Translations under genes and position numbers: made by a program | Shown here: piece by piece, positions 1-8,834 of the stretch | Numbering within the stretch: position 1 is the first letter of the stretch | Layout of the letters: each line of letters begins with the position of its first letter | The notes under the pieces: generated by a model | What the model saw: the letters and a program-made list of their open reading frames with translations, nothing else | What the model was told of the DNA's origin: nothing | Databases searched by the model: none | From: Bradyrhizobium genosp. SA-3 | GTDB lineage: Bacteria > Pseudomonadota > Alphaproteobacteria > Rhizobiales > Xanthobacteraceae | Assembly (NCBI RefSeq): GCF_004212635.1 | Contig: NZ_PSRT01000051.1 | Location: 1 to 55,371, forward strand | Direction: 5' to 3' | Length of the DNA: 55,371 bases

Positions 1-2
1 CG

Positions 3-2036
3 ACGGCCACCGTCAGACCCACCGCCCCGGCGGCCGCCAAATCCGTCGCAGCTCCCGTGCTGGCTCCTGCGACCCGCCAGCATGCAGCGCCGCGCAAGCC
101 GGTCATACCGGCCGCGGTCGCCGCGACATCGTCGACGTCGCAGGGCGACAAGGACACGCTGGAAAACGTCATCGAGCTCGTGCGCAAGCGCAAGGCGGGC
201 GAGGCCACCAATTATGCAGCTTCGATCTCGGATCCCGTCGCGCGAAAGCTCGCGGAATGGATCATCCTGCGCAGCGAGGACAATGGCGCGACCGTGGAGC
301 GCTATCGTGCTTTCCTGTCCGGCAATCCGAGCTGGCCGTCGCAGACCTTCCTGCGTCGGCGCCTCGAGGCTGCGATGTGGGACGACAGGCGCGACGATTC
401 AGTTGCGTGGTCGTGGTTCGAGAATGAGTCCCCGATCTCCGCCAAGGGCCGCTTCACGCTTGCCAAGGCGATGCTGGCGCGCGGCGACCGCGCCAACGCC
501 GAGCGGCTGGTGCGCGAGGCCTGGCGCGGCGATCCAATGTCGGAGGACACCGAGAACAACGCGCTCGACCAGTTCGGCGCTCTGCTGACGGCTGGCGATC
601 AGAAGGCGCGGATGGACACCCTGCTCTACGGCAGCGAGAACGAAGCCGCGTTGCGCGCCGCCAAACGGCTCGGCGCCGGCTATGTCGCGCTCGCCAAAGC
701 CCGCATCGCTGCGGTCAAGAAGGCGCCGAATGCGCGGGCGCTGCTCGATGCCGTGCCGCGCGAACTGCACAGCGATCCCGGCTTCATCTTCAGCAAGATC
801 CAGCTCCTGCGCCGCGAGGAGAAGTTTGCCGAAGCGGCGCAGCTCATGCTGTCGGCCCCGAAGGATCCGAACCGGCTCCACAATCTCGACGAATGGTGGA
901 TCGAGCGGCGCCTCCTGGCGCGCAAGATGATCGACACCGAGGAATTCCGCAGCGCCTATCTGATCGCGCGCGACGCCGCCCTGCCCTCGCGCGACATCTA
1001 CAAGACCGAGCAGGAGTTCACCGCGGGCTGGATCGCGCTGCGATTCCTCAACGATCCCGCGACCGCCGCCCAGCACTTTGCCCGCATCGGTGTCGGCAGC
1101 GTCAATCCGACCACGCTGGCGCGCGCCGGCTATTGGCAGGGCCGCTCTGCGGAAGCGATGGGCCGCCAGCAGGAGGCGCGCAACGCTTATGCCCGCGCCG
1201 CCGAGCAGTCCACCAGCTATTACGGCCAGCTCGCGCGCGCAAAACTCGGCCTGCCCCAGATCGAGCTCAACAACCCGCCGCGCGGACGCGGCGCCGAACG
1301 GCTCGAGATCGTGCGCGCCGCGCAACTGCTCTACGAGCTCGACGAGCGCGAGCTCGCGGTGCCCATGCTCGCCGACATGGGCGAGAACGGCGATCCCGAA
1401 GCGCTTGCCGGCCTCGGCGAGCTCACCCAGCGCTACACCGACGCGCGCGGCATGCTGCTGCTGGGCAAGGCCGCGCTCAATCGCGGCCTGCCGTTCGACT
1501 TCTACGCCTATCCCGTCAACGGCATTCCGCAGTTCACGCCGATCGGCCCCCAGGTCGAGCGCAGCATCGTCTATGCGATCGCGCGGCAGGAGAGCGCGTT
1601 CAATCCGTCGGTGGTCTCGCCGGCGCAGGCCTATGGGCTGATGCAGGTGACGCCGGACGCCGCCCGCTACGTCTGCAAACGCCACGGCGCGACCTACGAC
1701 CTGTCCCGGCTGAAGAACGATTCGGTCTACAACGCCACGCTCGGCTCAGCCGAGCTCGGCGGACTGCTCGAGGATTATCGCGGCTCCTACATCATGACCT
1801 TTGCCGCCTACAACGCCGGCCGCGGCAGCGTGAGAAAGTGGGTCGAGCGCTACGGCGATCCGCGCGACCCCAAGGTCGACGCAGTCGATTGGGTCGAGCT
1901 GATTCCGTTCTCCGAGACGCGCAACTACGTGCAGCGGATCATGGAGAACCTTCAGGTCTACCGCGCCCGTTTCGGCGGCGGCACGCGGTTGCAGATCGAA
2001 GCCGATTTGCGCCGCGGCACCGGCAGCGTGGAATAG
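3..2036 (+). CDS. slt: Soluble lytic murein transglycosylase, 5'-truncated by window edge
   Basis: Periplasmic enzyme that cleaves the MurNAc-GlcNAc bond of peptidoglycan with formation of 1,6-anhydroMurNAc. The reading frame is open to the first base, so the real start and the expected signal peptide lie outside the window; the first in-window start (GTG at 57) sits in an Ala/Pro-rich stretch and is unlikely to be used. The middle is a long alpha-helical superhelix with TPR-like helices. The C-terminal SLT domain spans about residues 490-640 counted from that GTG: the catalytic Glu lies in the ARQES motif near residue 512, followed by AYGLMQVTP and AAYNAGRG, the signature motifs of family 1 Slt70-like enzymes. 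No partner gene follows on the same strand. Confidence 0.93.
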   Translation, partial: TATVRPTAPAAAKSVAAPVLAPATRQHAAPRKPVIPAAVAATSSTSQGDKDTLENVIELVRKRKAGEATNYAASISDPVARKLAEWIILRSEDNGATVERYRAFLSGNPSWPSQTFLRRRLEAAMWDDRRDDSVAWSWFENESPISAKGRFTLAKAMLARGDRANAERLVREAWRGDPMSEDTENNALDQFGALLTAGDQKARMDTLLYGSENEAALRAAKRLGAGYVALAKARIAAVKKAPNARALLDAVPRELHSDPGFIFSKIQLLRREEKFAEAAQLMLSAPKDPNRLHNLDEWWIERRLLARKMIDTEEFRSAYLIARDAALPSRDIYKTEQEFTAGWIALRFLNDPATAAQHFARIGVGSVNPTTLARAGYWQGRSAEAMGRQQEARNAYARAAEQSTSYYGQLARAKLGLPQIELNNPPRGRGAERLEIVRAAQLLYELDERELAVPMLADMGENGDPEALAGLGELTQRYTDARGMLLLGKAALNRGLPFDFYAYPVNGIPQFTPIGPQVERSIVYAIARQESAFNPSVVSPAQAYGLMQVTPDAARYVCKRHGATYDLSRLKNDSVYNATLGSAELGGLLEDYRGSYIMTFAAYNAGRGSVRKWVERYGDPRDPKVDAVDWVELIPFSETRNYVQRIMENLQVYRARFGGGTRLQIEADLRRGTGSVE

Positions 2037-2123
2037 CAACACCCCCGCCCGATTCGCTGCCGGGAGCATCGGTGGCACGCGATGCCGTCAGGCCCTTGAG
2101 TCTCCGACGGACCGCCGGCGCAG

Positions 2124-2441
2124 TCACGCGATCTTCAGGCGCCCCTTCCCAAGAGGTGCCTCGATCGAGGTCTGCAAGGTCGCTGTCACATCGACAAGCT
2201 CACCATTGTCGGCCTGCTTGAAGCTGAACGCAGTGGTCGCGCCCAGCTGCAAGGCCCAGATCGGCGGGTCGCTTTGCAAGGCGGATCGGTCAGCGACAGT
2301 CTGCCCATGCGCGCCTCGGATGGGAATGCGGGCTGCGCGGTGATCCCTCTCTCGCAGCAGCTTCGACCAGATCGCGGCGAACGATCGATCAACCGAACGC
2401 GAGGCGCCAATTCGGGCCGTCACGCCCCGAGGCAAGAACAA
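2124..2441 (-). other. Possible remnant or small hypothetical ORF downstream of porin
   Basis: An open frame of about 105 codons between the transglycosylase and the porin. Its last ~45 residues look protein-like (hydrophobic core, then an acidic/polar alternation ending in a basic GKGRLKIA tail). The N-terminal part is Arg-rich and resembles out-of-frame high-GC sequence, and I see no good ribosome binding site at its ATG. It could be the 3' remnant of a decayed gene. I recognise no family. Confidence 0.25.
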
Positions 2442-2447
2442 GCCGGC

Positions 2448-2479
2448 AAAAAAAGCCCCGGCGGTTTCCCGCCGGGGCT
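2448..2479 (-). terminator. Rho-independent terminator of the porin gene
   Basis: A perfect 11-bp inverted repeat (AGCCCCGGCGG at 2454-2464, CCGCCGGGGCT at 2469-2479) with a 4-base loop. On the minus strand it is followed by seven T residues (2454-2448; the last stem base pair overlaps the run). It lies 25 bases past the porin stop codon. Strong stem plus U-tract make this a textbook intrinsic terminator for a highly expressed gene. Confidence 0.93.
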
Positions 2480-2503
2480 CTCCGTCAGGTCGTTAGACCG
2501 AAC

Positions 2504-4045
2504 TTACCAGTTGCGCTGAGCGCGGAGGAGCAGCGTGATGCTGTCCTGATCCTTCAGCTCATACACTGCGGTCGGCTTGGCCGTGTTAGCGGCCGGGCTG
2601 AGGATGGCAGTGCCGGAATACTTCTGATCCAGATGGGTCCAGTTCAGATCAGCCGAGAACGTCAGGTTCTTGACCGGGGTCCAGCGGGTGATGATACCGA
2701 TCTGAGCGATAGCAAAGTCGGGGTTACAACCCGTCACACCCACGAGGCCGCCGAACACGCCACCCGTGCCAGCCGCGCCGCAGAGCGTGGTCTTGGCGAG
2801 CGTGCCGAACTGGGCCTGAGCGTACGCACCGTAGAGCGCGGAGTTCCAGTAGGGATCCCAGTTGTGGGTGTAAGCACCACGGAAGCCCCAGGTCTTGACC
2901 GTCTCCTGCGAGCTGCCCGTGATGAACACGGTGTCAGGAGCATTGGCGAAGCCGACGCTCTGATACGCAATGCCCGAGCTGCCGTACATCTGGTAGGAGC
3001 TGCCCGCCAGGTTCTGGAAGTTGTAGCGGGTCGCGCCGTCGGTGTAGACGCCCTGGATGTTGATCGTGTCACCCGCACCCGTCGGGATGTTCTTGATCGA
3101 CAGAGCGAGCTGAACCGCCCAACCCCACTTGTCGTCGGGGTGGCCAGTCGGCTCGGTCGCGCCGTAATAGGCAACGTGGTTGTCATGCGCAGCAACCGAC
3201 GCCTGGAAGAGGCCCCAGGCCTGGTCGACACGGACCATACCGACGAGGTTCGGAGAACGCGAACCGCCAATGGCGTTCGAGCCATACGCACCGCCAACCA
3301 TGCCAGCGGCAGTCGCGCCGGTCATGTTGAGGTTGCCGGCCTGATAGTAGGCCGTCGCGTCTTCCGCCGAGAACGCCGCCGTCACGCCCTGACCGAAGTC
3401 AGCGGTGTAGGTGAACTGGTTGACGCCAGTGACCGTGCCGCTGCCGCCGACGAGGCTGTCGATGTTGTTGCCGGGATAGTTGGTCCAGGGCGCGTCGAAC
3501 TGCGACACGGCCTTACCCATCGTGAAGCCAGCGAACTGGATGAAGGCGTAGTACACGCCGAGCGAACCGCCCGAGGTGCCGCCGTCCGACGGGTTGATGG
3601 TGGTGTTACCAGCCGTCGTGAAGGTGGCGGCGGTCGTACCCGTGGCCGAGCCGGTGCCGACATAGCCGGCGGTGGTCCAGGAGAACGTCGCATCGAAGAA
3701 CGTGCGGACGACGCCATATTCGGTGGCGGTGCGCGTGTCGATGTTGAGATCTTCACGAGCGCGCGCGGTGTAGTAGTTGCTCAGGCGGTTGTGCGCGCCG
3801 GCGGGAGCGCCGTTCGCAATGCCGTAGACGCTGTTGGTGCCCAGCGCGACTTCAGCACGCAGGTAACCACCGAGCTTGATGCAGGTGTCAGTGCCGGGGA
3901 TGTAGTAGAATCCTGCACCGTACAGGGAGCAGATCTTCACGTATTCGACCGCCTTGGCCTTCACGGGCAGATCGGCTGCCTGCGCTCCGCCCACGGCGAT
4001 CAGACCCGCCGCTGAGCCGAGCAAAAGGCTCTTAACCAACTTCAT
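2504..4045 (-). CDS. Major outer-membrane porin (Porin_2 family)
   Basis: Trimeric beta-barrel porin for passive diffusion of small hydrophilic solutes. The 513-residue product has a clear Sec signal peptide (MKLVKSLLLGS... ending AQAAD, cleavage near residue 23). The mature start DLPVKAKAVEYVKIC, the Cys pair around CSLYGAGFYYIPGTDTC and the IKLGGYLRAE strand are hallmarks of rhizobial/Bradyrhizobium Omp porins. It ends in Trp, as expected for BamA-recognised barrels, and alternating amphipathic strands fill the rest. The ATG is preceded by TTGGAGG at good spacing and the gene has its own strong terminator, so it is probably monocistronic and highly expressed. Confidence 0.95.
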   Translation of the reverse strand: MKLVKSLLLGSAAGLIAVGGAQAADLPVKAKAVEYVKICSLYGAGFYYIPGTDTCIKLGGYLRAEVALGTNSVYGIANGAPAGAHNRLSNYYTARAREDLNIDTRTATEYGVVRTFFDATFSWTTAGYVGTGSATGTTAATFTTAGNTTINPSDGGTSGGSLGVYYAFIQFAGFTMGKAVSQFDAPWTNYPGNNIDSLVGGSGTVTGVNQFTYTADFGQGVTAAFSAEDATAYYQAGNLNMTGATAAGMVGGAYGSNAIGGSRSPNLVGMVRVDQAWGLFQASVAAHDNHVAYYGATEPTGHPDDKWGWAVQLALSIKNIPTGAGDTINIQGVYTDGATRYNFQNLAGSSYQMYGSSGIAYQSVGFANAPDTVFITGSSQETVKTWGFRGAYTHNWDPYWNSALYGAYAQAQFGTLAKTTLCGAAGTGGVFGGLVGVTGCNPDFAIAQIGIITRWTPVKNLTFSADLNWTHLDQKYSGTAILSPAANTAKPTAVYELKDQDSITLLLRAQRNW

Positions 4046-4617
4046 GTTAAACCTCCAAGTTGCTCTTCAGGGAAGGTCACTGACCGGACGGCCAATTCCC
4101 CAACCCCCTCTAAATCACCGCTTTCGGCTCCTTCGCGTCTTCGGACACACCCGCATGAACGCGAGGGACTTAAGCGAATGACCTAAACGGGACGACCTTG
4201 GGATGCCCCCCTCCGTCGCTCAGTCACAATTACCGAACGTCCTTGCACACACAACAAAAGAACGCTCCGAAGCGGGCCTATGAGACGTGTTTTCCGACGG
4301 GTGTTGCACAAATAGCACGTAGACGTGATCGCGGCACGCCCGCAACTTATTGTTTTTATTCATGTTTCTAGAGCGGTTCCGTTTGCCGTCAAAATTCCGC
4401 ACCTGAGGCGCGGCGAGCGGAGGGCCGCAATGTGGCGACCCGGCGCGCTCGAATCGTAGAATCGGACGAGACTCAAGCACCGTCCGAATCCCGCTCAGCC
4501 AATGGTCCTTGAGCGGCGGCGAAACGGCCTTGGACCCGACACGCGAGGCCAAATCTCGACCAGGTCACGCTTCTCTATGCGGGTGCGGGGGGATTTAGAT
4601 ATCCGGGCCAGCTTGGC
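4046..4617. other. Intergenic region upstream of the porin
   Basis: About 570 bases between the porin start and tRNA-Ser without a convincing gene. It must hold the porin promoter and leader on the minus strand. An open frame at 4220-4363 (minus, 47 residues from an ATG, MNKNNKLRACRDH...) has low GC but no clear ribosome binding site; I do not call it a gene. Confidence 0.5.
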
Positions 4618-4711
4618 TGGCGGAGACGGAGGGATTCGAACCCTCGATAGGCCTTTACAAGCCTATAACGGTTTAGCAAACCGCCGCCTTCAGCCACTCG
4701 GCCACGTCTCC
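4618..4711 (-). tRNA. tRNA-Ser (anticodon GCT)
   Basis: Reading the minus strand from 4711: acceptor GGAGACG pairs with CGTCTCC, then discriminator G and an encoded CCA (4620-4618). The D-arm has GAGTGGCTGAAGG, the anticodon loop is TTGCTAA (anticodon GCT, reading AGC/AGU), there is a long class II variable arm (TTATAGGC...GCCTAT) and a T-arm GGGTTCGAATCCC. The long variable arm and G73 identify a serine tRNA. Confidence 0.97.
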
Positions 4712-4881
4712 AATACGCCGGGTATGCCCGACACGGCGGCGAGCCGCAAGCGGCAGAATTGAGGGCGGCGGGTTCTTTTCACCTGAAAGCTGACGAGCGG
4801 GCCGGCGGCGCAAGCCTCGCGAATGGTTCCTCGCGGCGAGTTCCTGCGATTCGCACTGACCTTATATATGTGTACGAGCGT

Positions 4882-5103
4882 CTAGCGGCTGGATCGCCAG
4901 ATCCGCCAGTGCGAGGGCGATATCAGCACCGCCTCGCCCGCCCAGACGTTGAACCAGACGCCAGACCTGCGCCGGCATGGAAAGGTCCAGGGCAAAATGC
5001 CCGTCTTGTGGAACCGCCCGAGTTCCAGATCGCAGTCGTCGGGCGTGATCTGAATCGGAAGCCATCGGCCATTGTTTGGCCCATTCTGGTCTGGGTCGCT
5101 CAT
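4882..5103 (-). CDS. Small hypothetical protein, 73 aa
   Basis: A 73-residue product starting at an ATG (5103) inside a longer frame. It starts MSDPDQNGPNNGRWLPI and has a Trp/Phe-rich C-terminal half (ILPWTF, GVWFNVWAGE, SHWRIW) with balanced composition, unlike the Arg-rich shadow frames around it. It resembles short uncharacterised proteins I associate with Bradyrhizobium but I cannot assign a function. No obvious Shine-Dalgarno precedes the ATG, which lowers confidence. An overlapping frame ending at 4862 is the main competitor. Confidence 0.5.
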   Translation of the reverse strand: MSDPDQNGPNNGRWLPIQITPDDCDLELGRFHKTGILPWTFPCRRRSGVWFNVWAGEAVLISPSHWRIWRSSR

Positions 5104-5197
5104 ATCGTGCGGATCTACGGGACCGCACGACGAAGGAATTTGATCCAGCGCAACCGAGCTCACCCGTCGAAACACGGATGCGGATGCGATTCTCAGT

Positions 5198-5464
5198 TCA
5201 GTGGGCGGAGACCCACGCCCTCGCCTCGCGCTGCGCGGCCGAGATCTCGGCGTCCGACATCTGCCCGGCAACTTCCTGGCGCAGCGCGATGGCGTCCTTG
5301 CGGCCCTTCAGCGCGGCGAGGTTGAACCATTTATGCGCGGCGACGAGATCGACGAGGCCGGAGCGGCCACTCGCCCAATAGATCCCGCGCTCGAACAGCA
5401 CATCCGAGAGCGCGCTCGCGTCGATCGGCGTCGCGGTCTCCAGATCGAAAGTACCCTGAAACAT
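5198..5464 (-). CDS. Small Sel1-repeat-like protein, 88 aa
   Basis: An 88-residue protein starting MFQGTFDLETATPID. The centre (ALSDVLFERGIYWASG ... DLVAAHKWFNLAALKGRKDA) matches the Sel1-like/TPR pattern of paired short helices with the typical AHKWFNLAA motif. Such proteins are protein-protein interaction modules; this one has little more than one or two repeats and no signal peptide. The ATG follows AAAAGGGG at good spacing. No operon partner: the gap to the next upstream gene is large. Confidence 0.75.
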   Translation of the reverse strand: MFQGTFDLETATPIDASALSDVLFERGIYWASGRSGLVDLVAAHKWFNLAALKGRKDAIALRQEVAGQMSDAEISAAQREARAWVSAH

Positions 5465-6363
5465 GTCGCATCCCCTTTTTTCTTATGCCGTCTCGTTCCC
5501 CCGAGCGCGGCTCCCGTCCAGCTCTGATTTCGCACGATCCCTCCCGGAAAACCGGAAGACCACTTTTCCGGGATCATGCGCTGTTCAACTCATCCCCGAG
5601 TCTTCTTGCCCATGCCGTTTGCCGGCTTGTTGGAGGCGATGATGGCGGGCAAATTTGAATGGCAGTTTAAGTATCGCGATGAAGCAGACGTAAACGCGGG
5701 CGCGCGGTGCCTGCGCAGGGAATTCAAAAAGTCCCTGACTTGCAGGTACTTCTGCAATTCGTCAGATTCGGTTTACCCTGCGATTTTGGGAGAACGATAA
5801 CCATCGCGCGCGGTGGCGGATGTCCTGCGGTTATGTAGGAGCGGATCGCTTTGGTAGCCGCACCCGCTCCGTCATTCCCCGGCACCGGTCTCGCCTCCGG
5901 CGAGCCCGATGACAGGCTCCGGCGGGAATGCAGTACGCCGCGGCGGATCTACTCAACCACTGCCGTCCCGGAATACTGGATCGCCCGGTCGGAGTTGGGC
6001 GATGACACCGCGAACGGAGAAGCGGCGTACGAACAGCGTGCAATCAGGCCGCAGCCCTAGCCTACCCCAAGGCAGTGCGAGCAAGGCGCAGCCGTGTCAC
6101 GGTCAGATCAGCAATGTCGGGGAAAGGAATGCCGGCAATACCCCGGCTTCAAGAGAACGAGGGCGTCGGCGAACACGTCAGGACCAGATTCCACGTTGGC
6201 CCGAAGGCCGCTTGTGAAATTGCGGAGCCCTTTGAGGAGAACCGCACCGAACGAAGAAAACTCGTTTCTTCTGCCGGACCGCGAAACAGAACGATCCGAC
6301 CGTTGACCTGATGTCTCGCCGACACCCTCTATCGTCGACCAGAACCTTTAGGAGGCGCTGATG
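5465..6363. other. Gene-poor intergenic stretch with a palindromic repeat
   Basis: About 900 bases with no open frame I can support. It contains the composite repeat at 5870-6008 (listed separately). Open frames here on both strands are Arg/Ser/Pro-rich and lack ribosome binding sites. An AGGAGG precedes an ATG at 6361, but that frame is antisense to the H1-like gene and low complexity. Confidence 0.5.
5870..6008. repeat. Intergenic palindromic repeat, GTCATTCC/CGATGAC type
   Basis: Begins CGTCATTCCC, has internal hairpins (TCTCGCCTCCGGCGAG; GCCCGATGAC... ), then CCCGGAATACTGGATCGCCCGGTC and ends GGGCGATGACAC. Outward-facing GTCAT/ATGAC ends and nested inverted repeats are typical of the non-coding repeats of Bradyrhizobium intergenic regions. 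No coding content. Confidence 0.6.
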
Positions 6364-6403
6364 ACGTGCCGGCTATCTGGAGCCGGCAACTTCAGAAGCG
6401 AAG
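6364..6403 (-). terminator. Double hairpin after the H1-like gene
   Basis: Immediately past the stop codon on the minus strand there are two adjacent hairpins: AACTTC/GAAGTT, then TGCCGGCT/AGCCGGCA with a 6-base loop (6365-6386 on the plus strand). There is no U-tract, so it may act as a 3' stability element or a weak terminator rather than a classic intrinsic terminator. Confidence 0.5.
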
Positions 6404-6496
6404 TTACTTCTTCTTCTTCGCGACCTTGCGGGTCTTCTTCGCAGTCTTCTTCACTGCGCTCTTCGCCTTCTTCGCCTTCTTCGCTTTCTTGGCCAT
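6404..6496 (-). CDS. Histone H1-like basic peptide, 30 aa
   Basis: A 30-codon gene encoding a peptide made almost only of Lys and Ala with a few Val, Thr, Arg and Ser (MAKKAKKAKKAKSAVKKTA... ending in four Lys). The ATG at 6496 is preceded by GGAGGG at ideal spacing, which decides the start; the frame upstream is spurious. The composition matches the C-terminal tails of bacterial histone H1-like (Hc1/AlgP-type) DNA-binding proteins, so a nucleoid or nucleic-acid-binding role is likely. It stands alone between long non-coding stretches. Confidence 0.8.
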   Translation of the reverse strand: MAKKAKKAKKAKSAVKKTAKKTRKVAKKKK

Positions 6497-7020
6497 GTTG
6501 CCCTCCGATGTGTGAGATGGCTTTAATCGCTGCGTGCACTCGGGGATCGAATGCACTTCATCCCGAATACACCAACACGAAGAAAAAAACAGCGTCTCGC
6601 TTAAAGAAGTGTTGACGGCGCAACGCGCGTGCGCTTGGCGAGCGCGACGCAAGCGCACTGCATCACGTGTGCTTGCGATCGCAGAGAGTGGGCGCATCGT
6701 CGGCGTTTGCGACGGATGCGATTGCAGAAAAACACTATGCAGCAAGTATTTTTCTGCGCGCATGCATCGCGCATGAGCAACGCGATGATGACCGTGCCGA
6801 GTCGCGCGATCACCTCGCGAAGGTGTTTCGCGGACTCTGAGTCGCGACTTTTGGCAACGAAAAAATTTTCATGCTTAACGGCGCGAACGCTCGCCTGAGC
6901 GTGTGCAAGCCGCCGTTTTGCGCGAATCGCGCGCCGGCGATTCGGTCGCCGCATCACCGTCGATCGGGATGAAGTTTGCCGCCGAGGATGCGCGCGAGCG
7001 CCGCACCAAGAGCGGAAAGC
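6497..7020. other. Intergenic region between the H1-like gene and gatB
   Basis: About 520 bases without a supported gene. It is unusual in composition: dense GCG/CGC repeats interrupted by A- or T-runs (for example AAAAAACAG at 6585, AAAAACAC at 6726, GAAAAAATTTTC at 6861). A minus-strand frame at 6601-7044 is Arg/Cys-rich with no credible domain. It may be the promoter region of the H1-like gene or hold an untranslated RNA. Confidence 0.4.
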
Positions 7021-7021
7021 G

Positions 7022-7046
7022 AGGTGACGAAGCGTGTCCGTCACCT
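7022..7046 (-). terminator. Hairpin downstream of gatB
   Basis: AGGTGACG (7022-7029) and CGTCACCT (7039-7046) form an 8-bp stem with a 9-base loop, 17 bases past the gatB stop codon. No T-run follows on the minus strand, so it is a candidate transcription end or mRNA 3' stabiliser. Confidence 0.5.
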
Positions 7047-7063
7047 TATTCGAACGCGCGAAG

Positions 7064-8541
7064 CTAGACGCCGAGCTTGGACTTGAGCAGCTCGTTGACG
7101 CTCTGCGGGTTGGCCTTGCCGCCGGACGCCTTCATCACCTGACCGACGAACCAGCCGAGCGACTGCGGCTTGTCCTTGACCTGCGCGGCCTTGTCGGGAT
7201 TGGCCGCGATGATGTCGTCGACAACCTTTTCGATCGCCGAGAGGTCGGTGACCTGCTTCATGCCGCGGCTTTCCACCAGCGCGCGGGGATCGCCGCCCTC
7301 CTGCCAGACGATCTCGAACAGATCCTTAGCGATCTTGCCCGAGATCGTGCCCTCGCCGATCAGGTCGATGATCGCAGCGAGTTGCTCGGCGCTCACCGGA
7401 GAGCCCGTAATATCCCGGCCTTCCTTGTTGAGACGGCCGAACAGCTCGTTGATCACCCAGTTCGCCGCCATCTTGCCGTCGCGCGCGCGCTCGCGAGCTT
7501 GTCGAGCACCGTCTCGTAGAACACTGCGCTCTCGCGCTCGGCGACCAGCACGCTCGCATCATAGGCCGACAGGCCGAAGTCGGCGACGAAGCGCGTCTTC
7601 TTCTGGTCCGGCAGCTCGGGCAACTTCGCCTTCAGCTCGTCAACAAACTCCTGGCTGAACTCCAACGGCAGTAGGTCGGGATCGGGGAAGTAGCGATAGT
7701 CATGCGCCTCTTCCTTGGACCGCATCGAGCGCGTCTCGCCTTTGTTGGGGTCATAGAGCCGCGTTTCCTGGTCGATTGCCCCGCCATCCTCCAGAATTTC
7801 GATCTGACGCCGCGCCTCGTACTCGATCGCCTGGCCGATGAAGTTGATCGAGTTCATGTTCTTGATCTCGCAGCGGGTGCCGAGCGGACCGCCGGGCTTG
7901 CGCACGGAGACGTTGACGTCGGCGCGCAAGCTTCCCTTCTCCATGTCGCCGTCGCAGGTGCCGAGATAGCGCAGGATCGAGCGCAGCTTGGTCACATAGG
8001 CCTTGGCCTGCTCGGCATCGCCGATGTCGGGCTTGGAGACGATCTCCATCAGCGCCACGCCGCAGCGGTTGAGATCGACATTGGACATGGTCGGCGACCG
8101 GTCGTGCAGCAACTTGCCGGCGTCCTGCTCCAGATGCAGCCGCTCGATGCCGACGGTGACGCTGCGGCCGCCGTCGAGCTCGACCAGCACCTCGCCCTCA
8201 CCGACGACCGGCGACTTGTACTGGCTGATCTGGTAGCCCTGCGGCGAGTCCGGATAGAAATAGTTCTTGCGGTCGAACACCGAGCGCAGGTTGATCTTCG
8301 CGTTGAGGCCGAGCCCGGTCCGGACAGCCTGTCTGACGCATTCCTCGTTGATGACGGGCAGCATGCCGGGCATCGCGGCGTCGACGAGCGACACGTGGCT
8401 GTTCGGCTCGCCGCCGAACGCGGTCGAGGCGGCCGAGAACAGTTTTGAGTTCGAGGTCACCTGGGCATGGATCTCCATGCCGATGACCATCTCCCAATCG
8501 CCGGTGGCGCCCTTGAGAAGCTTGTGCGTAGCCGTGCTCAT
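7064..8541 (-). pseudogene. gatB: GatB, aspartyl/glutamyl-tRNA amidotransferase subunit B, with apparent frameshift
   Basis: GatB is the kinase/amidotransferase subunit that activates Glu-tRNA(Gln) or Asp-tRNA(Asn) so that ammonia from GatA can be transferred. The N-terminal ~365 residues (WEMVIGMEIHAQ, ALMEIVSKPD, YRYFPDPDLLP) are in one frame and the C-terminal ~135 residues (AANWVINELFGRL ... GQVMKASGGKANP, the YqeY-like tail domain) in another. The switch falls in an alternating GC run at 7481-7488 and restoring one base gives a continuous 492-residue protein. The ATG at 8541 follows GGGGAG and overlaps the stop of the upstream gene (ATGA). Because GatCAB is normally essential in bacteria lacking GlnRS/AsnRS, a sequencing or assembly error is more likely than real loss. 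Confidence 0.9.
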
Positions 8542-8834
8542 GTCTTGCTCCCCAGCAGCGTGGCCGCGATCCGCTCCCACTCTGCTTCCAATGAATCCTT
8601 TGCTGCGGGCTGGCCGGCCTGGCGGTACCAGTAGCCGGCATTGCCGAGATCGCCTTCGACGCGGTGCAAGTACGCATGCACCCAGGCCGCCTCACGGCTG
8701 CTCTCGTCCTGGACGATCTTGTGCGCGCGGTCCCAGTCGCCTTTGGCCGCCCACCAGAGGCCGACGAGCGGCGCGTTCAATTCCGGCGCAGGCGCCGCGC
8801 CGTCGAGGCTCGCGATGAACGCCGCGACATTCAC
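8538..8834 (-). CDS. Conserved hypothetical protein, 98 aa, between gatA and gatB
   Basis: A 98-residue soluble protein (start VNVAAFIASLDG) with a Trp-rich helical core: VGLWWAAKGDWDRAHKIVQ, AAWVHAYLHRVEGDLGNAGYWYRQAG. I recognise this pattern from a widespread uncharacterised family of TPR-like short proteins; no function is known to me. The GTG start at 8834 overlaps the gatA stop by 4 bases (GTGA) and its own TGA overlaps the gatB ATG (ATGA), so it is translated in series with the amidotransferase subunits. A role linked to GatCAB is inference from position only. Confidence 0.88.
   Translation of the reverse strand: MNVAAFIASLDGAAPAPELNAPLVGLWWAAKGDWDRAHKIVQDESSREAAWVHAYLHRVEGDLGNAGYWYRQAGQPAAKDSLEAEWERIAATLLGSKT

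Noticed and set aside
2633..4015. 460-residue open frame antisense to the porin
   Set aside because: Val/Arg/Glu-rich shadow sequence; the porin on the other strand has a signal peptide, barrel strands, RBS and terminator.
5576..5800. 74-residue plus-strand frame in the gene-poor stretch
   Set aside because: No ribosome binding site and no domain. Part of it (KFEWQFKYRDEADVNAG) looks protein-like, but not enough to call a gene.
6361..6615. 84-residue plus-strand frame behind an AGGAGG motif
   Set aside because: It is Ser/Pro low-complexity sequence antisense to the H1-like gene, whose composition explains it. The RBS-like motif lies in the hairpin region and is probably chance.
6601..7044. 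147-residue minus-strand frame before the H1-like gene
   Set aside because: Arg/Cys/His-rich, no ribosome binding site, no domain; typical of random open frames in GC-rich non-coding DNA.
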